Shown here: piece by piece, positions 39,583-48,282 of the stretch
Layout: the number at the start of each line of letters is the position of its first letter
Numbering within the stretch: position 1 is the stretch's first letter
Assembly: GCA_958296095.1 (NCBI GenBank)
Contig: OY282434.1
Span: forward strand, 558,001-622,000
Direction: 5' to 3'
Origin: an uncultured Oligoflexales bacterium
GTDB taxonomy: Bacteria; Bdellovibrionota_B; Oligoflexia; Oligoflexales; JAPPIL01
DNA: 64,000 nt
Made by a program: the position numbers and the translations under genes
Notes under the pieces: model-generated
What the model was told of the DNA's origin: nothing
Database searches by the model: none
The model's input: only the letters and a program-made list of their open reading frames with translations

Positions 39583-41715
39583 TTACTTTTTTTTTTCGGT
39601 TTGGCAGAAGTCGACAATATCATGCAACGAGGTGGCGGTGACAAGTTGGTCGGCGGCAGTTTCGAGTTGTGGATGCCTGTCTTTGAGGGCGGAGAGAATT
39701 TCAACGCGTTTGATGGAATCGATGCCGAGATCTTCTTCTATCTTCATGTCCAGTGTAATCATGTCTTCGGGGTAGCCTGTCTTTTGGGCAACGACGGTGA
39801 GTAGCGAGGTGCGCAGGCTGTCGTGATCAGGGGCGGCGTGATCAGAGGCAATCGCGGCGTGACCGTTGAGTTGTGTGTTTGCTAGGGGAGGCACAGCTTC
39901 GTTGTCGGACACGGGAGTGACGAGGTGATCTCGTGCATTATCGCTGGCTGTCGCGGGCACAACTTTGTCGCTGGGCACGGGAGTAACGAGGTGGTCTTGT
40001 GCATCACCGCTGGCTGTCGGGTGCTGGCTGACGATGTTGGTCAAAGTTCGCAGCGATGTGCTCTGGGTGTCGAGAAATTTAGCGTGGAGATCGGCACTGC
40101 GTGCCTGTATGTGCTGCACAGCTGCGATGGCCGCTTGGGCAACGGAGCTGGTGCTATCGGTGGTGTTTGCTGTTGCTGGTGTTTCTGACATGGGCACGCT
40201 GTATTCGTCATCGACGCGGCCGCCATTATCCGCAGTTGCTGTCGACAAGTCAACGTCTTTAATGTTTGCCCCGTTGATGGTGACGGTAAAATTTGTGTGG
40301 CAGGTGTCGGGTGGCGCGGGGCGCGGCGGAGGGGGGTTGCGGACGGGGCTTTCTTCGAGCAGGCAGTGGAAGTTGCTGCCGCCAAAACCGAACGAGCTCA
40401 CTCCTGCACGGCGCGGGTGTTGGGGGTTAGCTTCCCACGTGCAGCTTGTGGTGCTGAGGTAAAAGGGGGAGTTGGGGTCGGCAAGCAGTGGATGCGGCTC
40501 GTCGCAGTTGATGGTGGGTGGCAGTGTTTTGTGGTGCAGGGCGAGGGTGGCTTTGATGAGGCCAGCGATGCCTGCGGCGGCTTTGGTGTGGCCAATTTGT
40601 GATTTTACCGAGCCGAGTGCACACCATTTCTTTTTGTCCGCGCGGCGGAAGACTTCGTGCAGTGCTTGCAGTTCGGTGTGATCGCCAACACGAGTGCCAG
40701 TGCCGTGTCCTTCAAGCAATTCGATCGAGGTAGGGTCAATATCGTGGCAGGCGTTGCGGATTGCTAACACTTGCCCCGCACTGCTTGGTTCGTAGATGGC
40801 ATGGCCGCGTCCGTCACTGGCACTGCCGATACTCCTGATGATCGCGTAGATGCGGTCTTTGGCAGCGACAGCATCGTCGTAACGTTTGAGGATCAATGCA
40901 CCTGCACCTTCGCCGAGTGTTGTGCCATCAGCGCGGCGGTCGTAGGCTTTGGCTTTACCGTCGGCAGCGAGAGTTTGTGTGCGGGCGAAGCACATGTACA
41001 TGAAGATGTTGTTGAAGGTATCGATCCCACCACAGAGGGCAAGGTCGCAGTTATGGCTCTGTAGTTCGAGGCAGGCAAGGCGAAGCGCCGCGAGGGAACT
41101 GGCACAGGCGGCATCGACGGCGCAGTTAGTGCCGTGCAGGTCGAAGCGATTGGCAATGCGACCGGCGATAACATTACCGAGTAGTCCAGGAAAGGAGGCT
41201 TCTTGCCAACTGACATAGGAGTTGGCAATGTCGGCAATAATCTGTGCTGCAGTCTCGTCAGCAATGCCTGCCTTGTGCAAAGCCCGTCGCCAGTGGGGGT
41301 GGCCGAGACGTGCTCCCAGTGGAATGACCAGTTCTTGCGCTCCTGTCGCGCCAAAGATGACGCTGGCGCGGTTGCGATCAAAATCTCGTGCCGTGCCGTA
41401 ACCAGCATCATGCAATGCGTCCCTTGCCACCATCAGACCGAGCAGTTGGGCGGTGTCGATGGCGGTGAGATTGCGAGGGGCAATACCGAAGGCGCGCGGG
41501 TCGAACGACAGCGAGGGCAGGAAACCGCCTTTGGTTGTGTAGACATGATCGGCTTTGTTGGGGTCGGCGGAAAAATAATCCTCGGCTCGCCAGTGGGTGG
41601 GCGGCAACGCGGTGATGGCATCGACCTTGTTAGTGATGTTGTCCCAGTAGGCGTTCAGGTCGGCCGCTTGCGGGAACACACCCGCCATACCGACGATGGC
41701 AATCTTCTCGTTCAC
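39583..41715 (-). CDS. PfaA-like ketosynthase with single acyl carrier domain
   Basis: A 710-residue protein: a ketosynthase (residues ~1-465) with triad Cys204 (VDAACASS), His337 (EGHGTGTR) and His376 (SQIGHTKA), an Ala/Asp/Thr-rich linker, and a C-terminal ACP whose phosphopantetheine site is Ser667 in DLGIDSIKRVEIL, the exact motif of PUFA-synthase ACPs. Unlike PfaA it has no acyltransferase, no ACP array and no ketoreductase. The linker contains a tandem DNA duplication (39890-40030) giving two copies of DHLVTPV. The start is taken as GTG 41715 (VNEKIAIVGM); a TTG at 41802 would add 29 unconserved residues. Expected acyltransferase and phosphopantetheinyl transferase must be elsewhere. 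Confidence 0.87.
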   Translation of the reverse strand: MNEKIAIVGMAGVFPQAADLNAYWDNITNKVDAITALPPTHWRAEDYFSADPNKADHVYTTKGGFLPSLSFDPRAFGIAPRNLTAIDTAQLLGLMVARDALHDAGYGTARDFDRNRASVIFGATGAQELVIPLGARLGHPHWRRALHKAGIADETAAQIIADIANSYVSWQEASFPGLLGNVIAGRIANRFDLHGTNCAVDAACASSLAALRLACLELQSHNCDLALCGGIDTFNNIFMYMCFARTQTLAADGKAKAYDRRADGTTLGEGAGALILKRYDDAVAAKDRIYAIIRSIGSASDGRGHAIYEPSSAGQVLAIRNACHDIDPTSIELLEGHGTGTRVGDHTELQALHEVFRRADKKKWCALGSVKSQIGHTKAAAGIAGLIKATLALHHKTLPPTINCDEPHPLLADPNSPFYLSTTSCTWEANPQHPRRAGVSSFGFGGSNFHCLLEESPVRNPPPPRPAPPDTCHTNFTVTINGANIKDVDLSTATADNGGRVDDEYSVPMSETPATANTTDSTSSVAQAAIAAVQHIQARSADLHAKFLDTQSTSLRTLTNIVSQHPTASGDAQDHLVTPVPSDKVVPATASDNARDHLVTPVSDNEAVPPLANTQLNGHAAIASDHAAPDHDSLRTSLLTVVAQKTGYPEDMITLDMKIEEDLGIDSIKRVEILSALKDRHPQLETAADQLVTATSLHDIVDFCQTEKKK

Positions 41716-41901
41716 GACGCGGCACTGTAGCCCAGCTGTGGTTTTTTGCCAAGATGCTGGTGTCGGTTGATGTTGATGCTTGCGCCGCCGAGCAAAAAAC
41801 AACGAGGCAAAGCCGACCAGGGGGCGCGAGAAGTCACGGATGCACCCCCCTCTGGGTGGGGGAGGTAGTTTGCCACCACGCGCACCTCAGGTGCCAAACA
41901 G

Positions 41902-42708
41902 TCACCACTTGACGAGTGGTGGTAAGGAGACAAGGATGGCTTCGACATCGCCGCCGCTTTGCAAGCCGAAGTGTGTGCCGCGGTCGTAGACGAGGTTGAA
42001 TTCGACATAACGACCACGCCAGCGCAGTTGCCCGTCGCGCTGTTGTTCGTCATAAGGTGTGTCTTTGCGGCGCAGCAGAATCTGCGGGTAGATTTCGGCG
42101 TAGGCGAAGGCGAGGTTGTGCACGAAGGTGAGCAAGCGCTCGAAATCATCGCTGAGGTAATCGAAAAACACACCGCCAACACCGCGTGGTGAATTGCGGT
42201 GTTTGATGAAAAAGTATTCATCGCACCAGCGAGAAAATTTTGCGTATGCACCTGTCTCAAACGTTGCGCAGACTTTTTGCAGGCAGGCATGAAAGTCTTG
42301 GCGGTCTTCGTCGTAGACGATAAAGGGGGTAAGGTCGGCCCCGCCGCCGAACCAAAACTTGTCGCCGACTTCCAGTAAACGTACGTTCATGTGCCCGATG
42401 GGAGCGTGAGGATTGCGCATGTGACAGATGGTGGACACACCCGTGGCGAAGAAGGGCTTGTCGTGGTGCTCGCTTTCGAGACGAGGATAGCGATCGCCTG
42501 TGACTCGGGAGCAATTAACACCTGCTTTCTCAATCACTTCACCTCGCACGACGAGGCTGGTACCCCCGCCAGCCCCCGATGTTTGCTTCTGCCAGCGATG
42601 TGGAACAGCACGTGCCTCGCCATCGATCGCCTCAAAGCAGGCGACAAGCTTGGCCTGTATCTCGCTAAAAAGCTGATATGCCTTGTCTTTTTGTGATTCC
42701 AGCAACAC
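41902..42708 (-). CDS. hemF: Oxygen-dependent coproporphyrinogen III oxidase
   Basis: HemF oxidatively decarboxylates coproporphyrinogen III to protoporphyrinogen IX using O2. The 268 residues carry the signature FWFGGGADLTPF, the conserved PRGVGGVFFDYL and the C-terminal RGRYVEFNLVYDRGTHFGL. The GTG start at 42708 has a perfect ggagg 6 bases upstream; the open frame extends to 42756 without conservation. It precedes the KS-ACP gene by 186 bp on the same strand, so joint transcription is possible but not required. It indicates an organism able to use oxygen for heme synthesis. Confidence 0.95.
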   Translation of the reverse strand: MLLESQKDKAYQLFSEIQAKLVACFEAIDGEARAVPHRWQKQTSGAGGGTSLVVRGEVIEKAGVNCSRVTGDRYPRLESEHHDKPFFATGVSTICHMRNPHAPIGHMNVRLLEVGDKFWFGGGADLTPFIVYDEDRQDFHACLQKVCATFETGAYAKFSRWCDEYFFIKHRNSPRGVGGVFFDYLSDDFERLLTFVHNLAFAYAEIYPQILLRRKDTPYDEQQRDGQLRWRGRYVEFNLVYDRGTHFGLQSGGDVEAILVSLPPLVKW

Positions 42709-42784
42709 TTTAGGCCTCCGCCGAGAGGTGGCTGATCCTAGTAACCTACCACCCACTATAACGCAACCACCACCTCGACCTTGA

Positions 42785-43270
42785 AATCACTGCGCCGTGG
42801 CGCGCTACGCTACGCGGCTTTTTATAACGCTCGCTGCGCTGCGCTTCGCTGCGCTACGCTGCGCTGCGCGGCTTTCTATATCGCTCGCTTTCTAGCTCGC
42901 TGCGTGTCCTCAGGCCCCTCTCTGTATTGCGTAGAGGCTTGCCCCCTAGCCCCTTTGCTTGCCCCCAAGCCTTCTCGCGGTTGAGTTGAAGCTTGCCCTC
43001 CGAGGGCTTTATGAACGGCGCGGTGAGGCCGTTCGCTGCGCTGCGGCTCTTTGTCCCGCTCGCTTCCTAGCTCGCTGCTTGCACTCAGACCTCTTGATAT
43101 CGCGTTCAGATTATGCTTTTGCACAAGGCATGTGCCATACCCGCTCATGGCGAGTTTCTCGGTAGGGCTGCGCCTCGCCAAGACAACGGAGACTTGTGCC
43201 AAGATAACGGAGACTTGTGCCAAGACAACGGAGGCTTGTGCCGTGCCAAGACAACGGAGATTTGCGCTAA
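42785..43270. repeat. Interspersed repeat block with 21-bp tandem array
   Basis: Contains core copies at about 42822, 42880 and 43055, a gttgagttgaagcttgccct variant, and the end module gagtttctcggtagggctgc (43152). After it lie four copies of a 21-bp unit (ccaagacaacggagacttgt) at 43180-43262, an expansion of the module end that is single elsewhere. No gene supported in 42709-43326. Confidence 0.87.
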
Positions 43271-43365
43271 ATTATGTTATTATAATTACCAGAGACAGGT
43301 AAGCGCATTAGCAACGGACAGCAACCATGCCCGACAACGATAAAACCCCACTAAACAAGCATCGC

Positions 43366-43432
43366 GCCGTGGCGCGCGGCTCTTTGTATCGCTCGCTTCC
43401 TAGCTCGCTGCTTGTTCTCAGACCACTTTGCA
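43366..43432. repeat. Repeat insertion 1 in the rpn pseudogene
   Basis: About 65 bp of the family (ctctttgtatcgctcgcttc and ctagctcgctgcttgttctc) interrupting the Rpn coding sequence near its 5' end. Confidence 0.85.
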
Positions 43433-43672
43433 TGCCCAAGATCTTCTCCGGTTGGCATTATTTCCCGAAGATTATGAACTGTTCGATATTGACAAACTCA
43501 TCCCCAGTAAGGAGGCAAGCATCGATCCCGATACTGGCACAGAAAAATTTTGTGATCTGAATTTTTCTGTGCCCTTCAAAAAAGAGCCCGATTCCCCAGT
43601 ATATTTTGGGGTTATCTTTGAGCACACCACCGGCAATGTCCTGTTTCTCATGGTGTCACTATACCTGAAGGC

Positions 43673-43733
43673 AAAGAGCGAGCTAGAAAGCGAGCGTTAC
43701 AAAAAAGCAGCGCACAGCGCACAGCGCGCACTA
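43673..43733. repeat. Repeat insertion 2 in the rpn pseudogene
   Basis: A ~60-bp copy of the core in the opposite orientation (gagcgagctagaaagcgagc, then gttacaaaaaagcagcgcac), read as KSELESERYKKAAHS before a premature stop at 43746. Confidence 0.87.
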
Positions 43734-44489
43734 ATGGTTTTGTCATAGGCATCCTCGTTCTGCAAACCAAAAAACCCGTCGATATAGCCAAGAGCCAGCT
43801 TGAGCTAAAATTTAAAAATCGGCATCCCTTGGAAACTATTCACGGACTGCGCCGCTATGTTGCAGATGACCCAATCCTGGTGGTAAATCTGCCTAAGTTG
43901 TCCGATGAGCAACTGTGCGGACTCACGACCAGCCCTTGCCTGCTGGGAATGAAACACATCTGGCATCTGAGCACCAAAATTGTGGCGAAAATTTTTCACT
44001 CTTGCTATGCGCTATCCACCGAAAATCGCAAGAGTTTATCGGCTAAACTAATATCTTACCTTGGACTTGCCGATGGGAGGTATGATAGGAAGAGGCTGTC
44101 TGCCATCGAGGCAGATTGTTTTCCCGATTTACCAGATGAGGAACGTATCATGTCAAGTATCGAATTCGGTTTCGAGGGTGCACGCCTAGAAGGCATTGAG
44201 CAGGGGAAAAAGCAAGGCATACAGCAGGGTATCCGGCAGGGTATCGAGCAGGGTATCGAGCAGGGTATGCAACAGGGGGTCAAGCAGGGTATGCAACAGG
44301 GGGTCAAGCAGGGTATGCAACAGGGGGTCAAGCAAGGGCGTGCCCAGGAGCGCGAGGATGTCATCATTAGTATGTTAAAGTATGGCAAGCTCGATGACCC
44401 AGTAATTTGCCAACTTGCTAATATTACTGAAGAACAACTCGCAGAAATAAAGAATAAAATCGCCAAACACTAACTTTCACCAAATTCTT

Positions 44490-44900
44490 CCTTGATAATT
44501 GCTGATTGCTACGCACTACGCTACGCGGCTTTTTTGTAACGCTCGTCTACGAGTCTTTTTGTAACGCTCGCCTTACGAAGCTTTTTGCCGCTTCCTAGCT
44601 CCCTCGCTGCTTGCGCTCTGATCTCCCTGTATTGCGTTCAGGTTTGCTCCCAAGCCCCTTTGCTTGTCCTCAGACCTCTCGGCGGTTACGTTCATGCTTG
44701 CCCACCGAGAGCCACATGAACGGCGCGGCAAGACCGTGCGAAAACTCGACCACAAATACTGCCATATTGCCGTTAGGTTATGCTTTCAGACAAGAGTATG
44801 TGCTTGCACCTATCTCAGGGGAGAGTTTCTCGGCAGGTCTGCTCCCTGCCAAGACAACGGAGGTACGGGTTAAGTAGTGTCCTTGCCCCCAAGCCTTCTT
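44490..44900. repeat. Interspersed repeat block
   Basis: Cores at about 44530 and 44565, then gttcatgcttgcccaccgag and the ccacatgaacggcgcggcaa module, and the end module gagtttctcggcaggtctgc (44825) with caagacaacggaggtacggg. The remaining 44900-45002 holds an isolated inverted repeat (gtcactacaagagtgac at 44975-44991) whose first half resembles the gggggtcactac of the 58.6-kb array. No gene here. Confidence 0.82.
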
Positions 44901-45002
44901 GCGGTTGCCCCCACTGGGGCTATTTCCTCTATTGGTACACTTAGCTGGTTAAATCCAACGTGTTTCTCACGGGGTCACTACAAGAGTGACCATAAAAGGA
45001 AA

Positions 45003-45482
45003 TCACAGTCTTTTTTTGAGTCGTGTTAGATCAGCGAGGCTGACACCAACAATCTTGCAAATCTCCTGCTCCGGCATCTTGGCACGAAGCATGGCAAGAA
45101 CAACCTGTTCCCGTTCCTGTTTACGTCCCCGTTCTAGCCCTTGTTCTAGCCCTTGTTTGATACCACGTTGTTCTGCAACATCGGTAGAAACAGCTAACTT
45201 CGGCATAACTCTATCCTCCTGTGGAACATGGCTAAAGTATTTTTCCTCAACTTCTTGCAAACGCTCGGCAGTAACGCCGTTACCCTCAACTTCCAGAGCA
45301 TATTCGATCAGCCAGATGACTTCAAGGGCTTTGCCGATGGCGATTAACTTGTGATAACCTAGCTCCTTGCCGCTTTCTAGCTCCTTCACCAAGTATCGTT
45401 TGCAAAATTCCTTCATCGTGCATGTCACACACATGCTTGAACAGTAAGAGAAAAATTCCATAATTTTCGATAGACAACAGTT
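45003..45482 (-). pseudogene. Rpn-family nuclease remnant, N-terminus lost
   Basis: The minus strand encodes the C-terminal half of an Rpn protein: SIENYGIFLLLFKHVCDM, LQTILGE, then (other frame) GYHKLIAIGKALEVIWLIEY, YFSHVPQEDRVMPKLA and the QG-rich QRGIKQGLEQGLERGRKQE tail ending LADLTRLKKRL. A ~25-bp repeat core (gagctagaaagcggcaagga at about 45366-45390) sits between the two parts and changes frame. Upstream of 45482 the sequence is interspersed repeat, so the nuclease active site is gone. Confidence 0.78.
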
Positions 45483-45483
45483 T

Positions 45484-45960
45484 GTCATCCGCGGCTCTTT
45501 GTATCGCTCGCTTTCTAGCTCGCTCCTTGTTCTCAGACCTCTCGCCATTGCGTTCAAGCTTGCCCTCAGACCTCTCGGCGATTACGTTCAGGCTTGCCCA
45601 CCAAGAGCTCCATGAACGGCGCGGCAAGACCGTTCGCTCCGCTGCGCCGTGGCGCGCGGCTTTTTTGTAACGCTCGCTTCCTAGCTCGCTGCTCGTCCTC
45701 AGGCATCTCGCTTTTGCATTCAAGCCTGCCCTCAAGTCTTCTCGCGGTTGCCCACACCTCTTGCCCTCCGAGGGCTTTATGAACGGCGAGGCGAGGCCGT
45801 ACGAAAACTCGACCACAGATATTGCCATATTGCCGTCAGATTATGCTTTTAGATAAAGCCTGCGCTTATACATGCTCAGGTCGAGTTTCTCGGTAGGGCT
45901 GCGCCTCGCCAAGATAACGGAGACTTGTGCTAAGTAGTGCCTGCGCTCGTGTCGCTTCCT
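45484..45960. repeat. Interspersed repeat block
   Basis: Cores at about 45490 and 45665, attacgttcaggcttgccca, two ctccatgaacggcgcggcaa / ctttatgaacggcgaggcga modules and the end module gagtttctcggtagggctgc (45882) with aagataacggagacttgtgc. Fills the gap between the rpn remnant and the lipoprotein promoter. Confidence 0.85.
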
Positions 45961-46031
45961 AGCTCCGCTCGCAACCCCACCTAGAGTTAGCTTTGTGGCG
46001 GGGCAATTATTTTTCATGCCACAGGGCTGAC

Positions 46032-46060
46032 TTGGCGCAATCTTAAAAGTCTAATATAAT
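46032..46060 (+). promoter_or_regulatory. Sigma-70-type promoter
   Basis: TTGGCG (46032-46037), a 17-base spacer and a perfect TATAAT (46055-46060), 91 bases before the lipoprotein gene at 46151. It is the best promoter match in the window. A small palindrome gaccgaaggtc (46107-46117) lies in the leader. Confidence 0.65.
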
Positions 46061-46150
46061 CAAGTACTTAACTTAATTTCTAAAGCAAAAAAAAACGACC
46101 GAAGGTCATGTGTAGCCGCGGTGTTGGTAAATTTTAATTAGGGAGTAGTC

Positions 46151-46948
46151 GTGCAGTATACAAGCAAACAGCTGGGCTTGCAGTTCGTCGTCTTTTGCCT
46201 GGTGCTGGCTTTGACGGGTGGTTGCAAAACGATGGGCAGTAGAACTCTCGATGATCAAGAGGAGAAGCCATCGCGGGCTAAGCGCGCGGGAGTCATCGCC
46301 ATAGCGGTGCTAGGTGTCGCCGCGGGAGTTTTTGGTGGGGTTAAGCTAGCAAAAGCTATGCTGAGATCGAATTTTGACGATGCGTTAGCTGATTACAAGC
46401 AGCTACTCAAGAAGAGTATGCGTAATCCTGATGATAAGCAAGTTGCTCAGCAATTGGAGATAGCTAAGAAGGACGTTGTTTATACAATTGAAATGGGAGG
46501 CAATACTAAAGAATATCTGGGAAAATTTAGGACAGTAGAAAGCGAGCTAATGCAAAAATCTAAGCGCTACAAAAAGCTTAAGATAAGAAACATAGAAGGA
46601 GAGTTAGGCCAGCTTGAGGCCGGTAAGCTTGATGTGGATGTGCTTTCTAAGATAAGAAGTAATATTTATAAGAAGATACCAGACCCTAGAAAGAGCTACT
46701 CTGTATTCGATGAGTATGTTATTGCCACCAAGAAGAGCTTACTCAAAGAAGGGATGTCCCAGCGACAAATCGACGATCTCATGGGACGTGATCTACCAAA
46801 AAATGTGCTGGAAGATATGCGTGTGCTGTGGGACAATCACGATAGGTTAGTTGATGATCAGCTGCGTATAGAAAAAAGTCGTACTATAGAAAAGTTAAAA
46901 GAATCTTTAAAGAATGAATTGAAACACTTACGCCAGCTGGATAGCTAA
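46151..46948 (+). CDS. Exported lipoprotein, coiled-coil
   Basis: The 265-residue product starts at GTG with gggag 5 bases upstream. The signal peptide ends LVLALTGGCKTM (lipobox TGGC). A second hydrophobic segment (AGVIAIAVLGVAAGVFGGV, residues ~46-64) could span a membrane. The rest is helical and Lys/Glu/Asp-rich with heptad-like spacing. One short stretch, VESELMQKSKRYKKLK, resembles the translated repeat core (SELxSERYKK) and may be an old, diverged insertion. No family recognised. Has its own strong promoter. Confidence 0.75.
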   Translation: MQYTSKQLGLQFVVFCLVLALTGGCKTMGSRTLDDQEEKPSRAKRAGVIAIAVLGVAAGVFGGVKLAKAMLRSNFDDALADYKQLLKKSMRNPDDKQVAQQLEIAKKDVVYTIEMGGNTKEYLGKFRTVESELMQKSKRYKKLKIRNIEGELGQLEAGKLDVDVLSKIRSNIYKKIPDPRKSYSVFDEYVIATKKSLLKEGMSQRQIDDLMGRDLPKNVLEDMRVLWDNHDRLVDDQLRIEKSRTIEKLKESLKNELKHLRQLDS

Positions 46949-46975
46949 AGGGAAGTCTAGCCTCTCGTACCAGGC

Positions 46976-48262
46976 TCAAGAATCCCAAATTGCGCCAAAG
47001 GCAGGCACACCGCGACTCTCTAACGCATGCACAACTTGCCAGGTGGCTTTTTTGTTGGCAATGCAGATAACCGCCTCAGCACCACACTGTTGATATGCCT
47101 GCCACGCGAGTTTGACTAAATCAGGCTTGCCTGCCGCGCTCGTATTCCAGATCAAGGCTTGAGGTTGTACGGCGAGAATTTCATCGACCAAGTCATCACC
47201 GTAAGTCGCGCGCGGCTTGCGGGTTGCCCACACCAAATGTGCCGCAACTTTTTGACTCAACAGATGCGGTAAACACGGCCCCACACCACTGCCAGTAGCA
47301 ACCCACAGCACGCGGCGAAAAAGTTTTTCAATATTGCCTACACCCGCAGTCGGCACCCCTTTTATCCAGACATGCTTCGGTTGGCGATCGATGAAACGTC
47401 CAGTCCAATCACCGGCACGGGAGACAGTGAGACGAAAGCCCCGACCTTGCGGACTGGGCACATTGGCAAAGGCATGCCACTCCCACAACGGGCTAAGGCT
47501 AATGTCGGTCGAAGAACCAGCAAACGGTGTTATGCCGTAATCAAAACGCAATAAGGCAACATGCCGCGACGGAGTTGTTATCCCTACTTTCACGCGGCGC
47601 AAACGCAGCCAGGGCAAGGCTGTGTGCCAACTCAACCACAGCAATGCCAGCGGTAAATGCCAGGCTAAAGCACCTTGCACCTGCCAAAAAATATAGGTTT
47701 CTGCCCACAACAGCAGCAGAGCTGACCAATTGCCAAATCGTGCGCTGCGCTCAAACACGTTGTGCCACTTGGTGCGCAAGGCAGGCAGAGCCACAACGCT
47801 TACCACCAACACTATCGATACATGCAGGCAGGTGAGATAAAACAGCGCCCGCAGTTGATAATTGCTATGCAGCACGACACAGAGATAAGCTAACCACAGC
47901 AGGCCACAGCCATAAGCTCCGACATGCACCCCGCCGCAGTGATAGACTTTGCCCCCCATGCGCCTTAGCGCCAGCGGCACACTGTGTGGCAAGGCAGTGA
48001 AGATGCGGAACAGAAAATTAATCACATACTGCTGTCTGATTAACAGTGCGAGGGCAAAATTAACCAGAATAATGTTGAACAGTGTTTCAATCTCTGTTGG
48101 CCGTGCATGCCAGCAGTAGAGTAGGTTGCAGGCGATAACCAGCAGTGCTAACAAATTATACGGCATTAAATAAGGATGATGCCACACATGTCGCCAGCGG
48201 CTCGCACGCGGCAAGGCTAGGTGCGTATCTTGAGGTATTGGCGCGGCTTGTTTGTTTGGCAT
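46976..48262 (-). CDS. TmpA-like integral membrane oxidoreductase
   Basis: A 428-residue protein: about six membrane helices in residues 25-215, then a soluble part with ferredoxin-reductase features (WEWHAFANVPSPQGRGFRLT as the flavin-domain segment; VLWVATGSGVGPCLPHLL as the pyridine-nucleotide loop; end FGAIWDS). This combination is that of fungal TmpA and of bacterial proteins found beside adenylate-forming enzymes. Its start (ATG 48262) lies 21 bases after the adenylation gene stop and has aaagg upstream, so the two are an operon. Probably a membrane redox partner; electron donor and substrate are unknown. Confidence 0.68.
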   Translation of the reverse strand: MPNKQAAPIPQDTHLALPRASRWRHVWHHPYLMPYNLLALLVIACNLLYCWHARPTEIETLFNIILVNFALALLIRQQYVINFLFRIFTALPHSVPLALRRMGGKVYHCGGVHVGAYGCGLLWLAYLCVVLHSNYQLRALFYLTCLHVSIVLVVSVVALPALRTKWHNVFERSARFGNWSALLLLWAETYIFWQVQGALAWHLPLALLWLSWHTALPWLRLRRVKVGITTPSRHVALLRFDYGITPFAGSSTDISLSPLWEWHAFANVPSPQGRGFRLTVSRAGDWTGRFIDRQPKHVWIKGVPTAGVGNIEKLFRRVLWVATGSGVGPCLPHLLSQKVAAHLVWATRKPRATYGDDLVDEILAVQPQALIWNTSAAGKPDLVKLAWQAYQQCGAEAVICIANKKATWQVVHALESRGVPAFGAIWDS

Positions 48263-48282
48263 TGTAACCTTTCTTCTTGCCC

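Larger units (their letters stand above)
43327..44473 (+). pseudogene. Rpn-family nuclease gene broken by two repeat insertions
   Basis: Three pieces of one Rpn-like gene are visible. The start (MPDNDKTPLNKH at 43327) is followed by ~65 bp of interspersed repeat. The next part, in another frame, reads LLRLALFPEDYELFDIDKLI and the core FCDLNFSVPFKKEP ... FGVIFEHTTG. A second repeat insertion (about 43673-43732) shifts the frame again, and the rest (IGILVLQTKKPVDIAKSQ, then from 43829 ETIHGLRRYVADD) runs to the stop. The C-terminus has the family's Gln-Gly-rich repeats (QGIRQGIEQGIEQGMQQG) and ISMLKYGKLDDPVICQLANI. No single frame gives the full protein; a C-terminal piece could still be made from TTG 43829. 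Confidence 0.82.
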
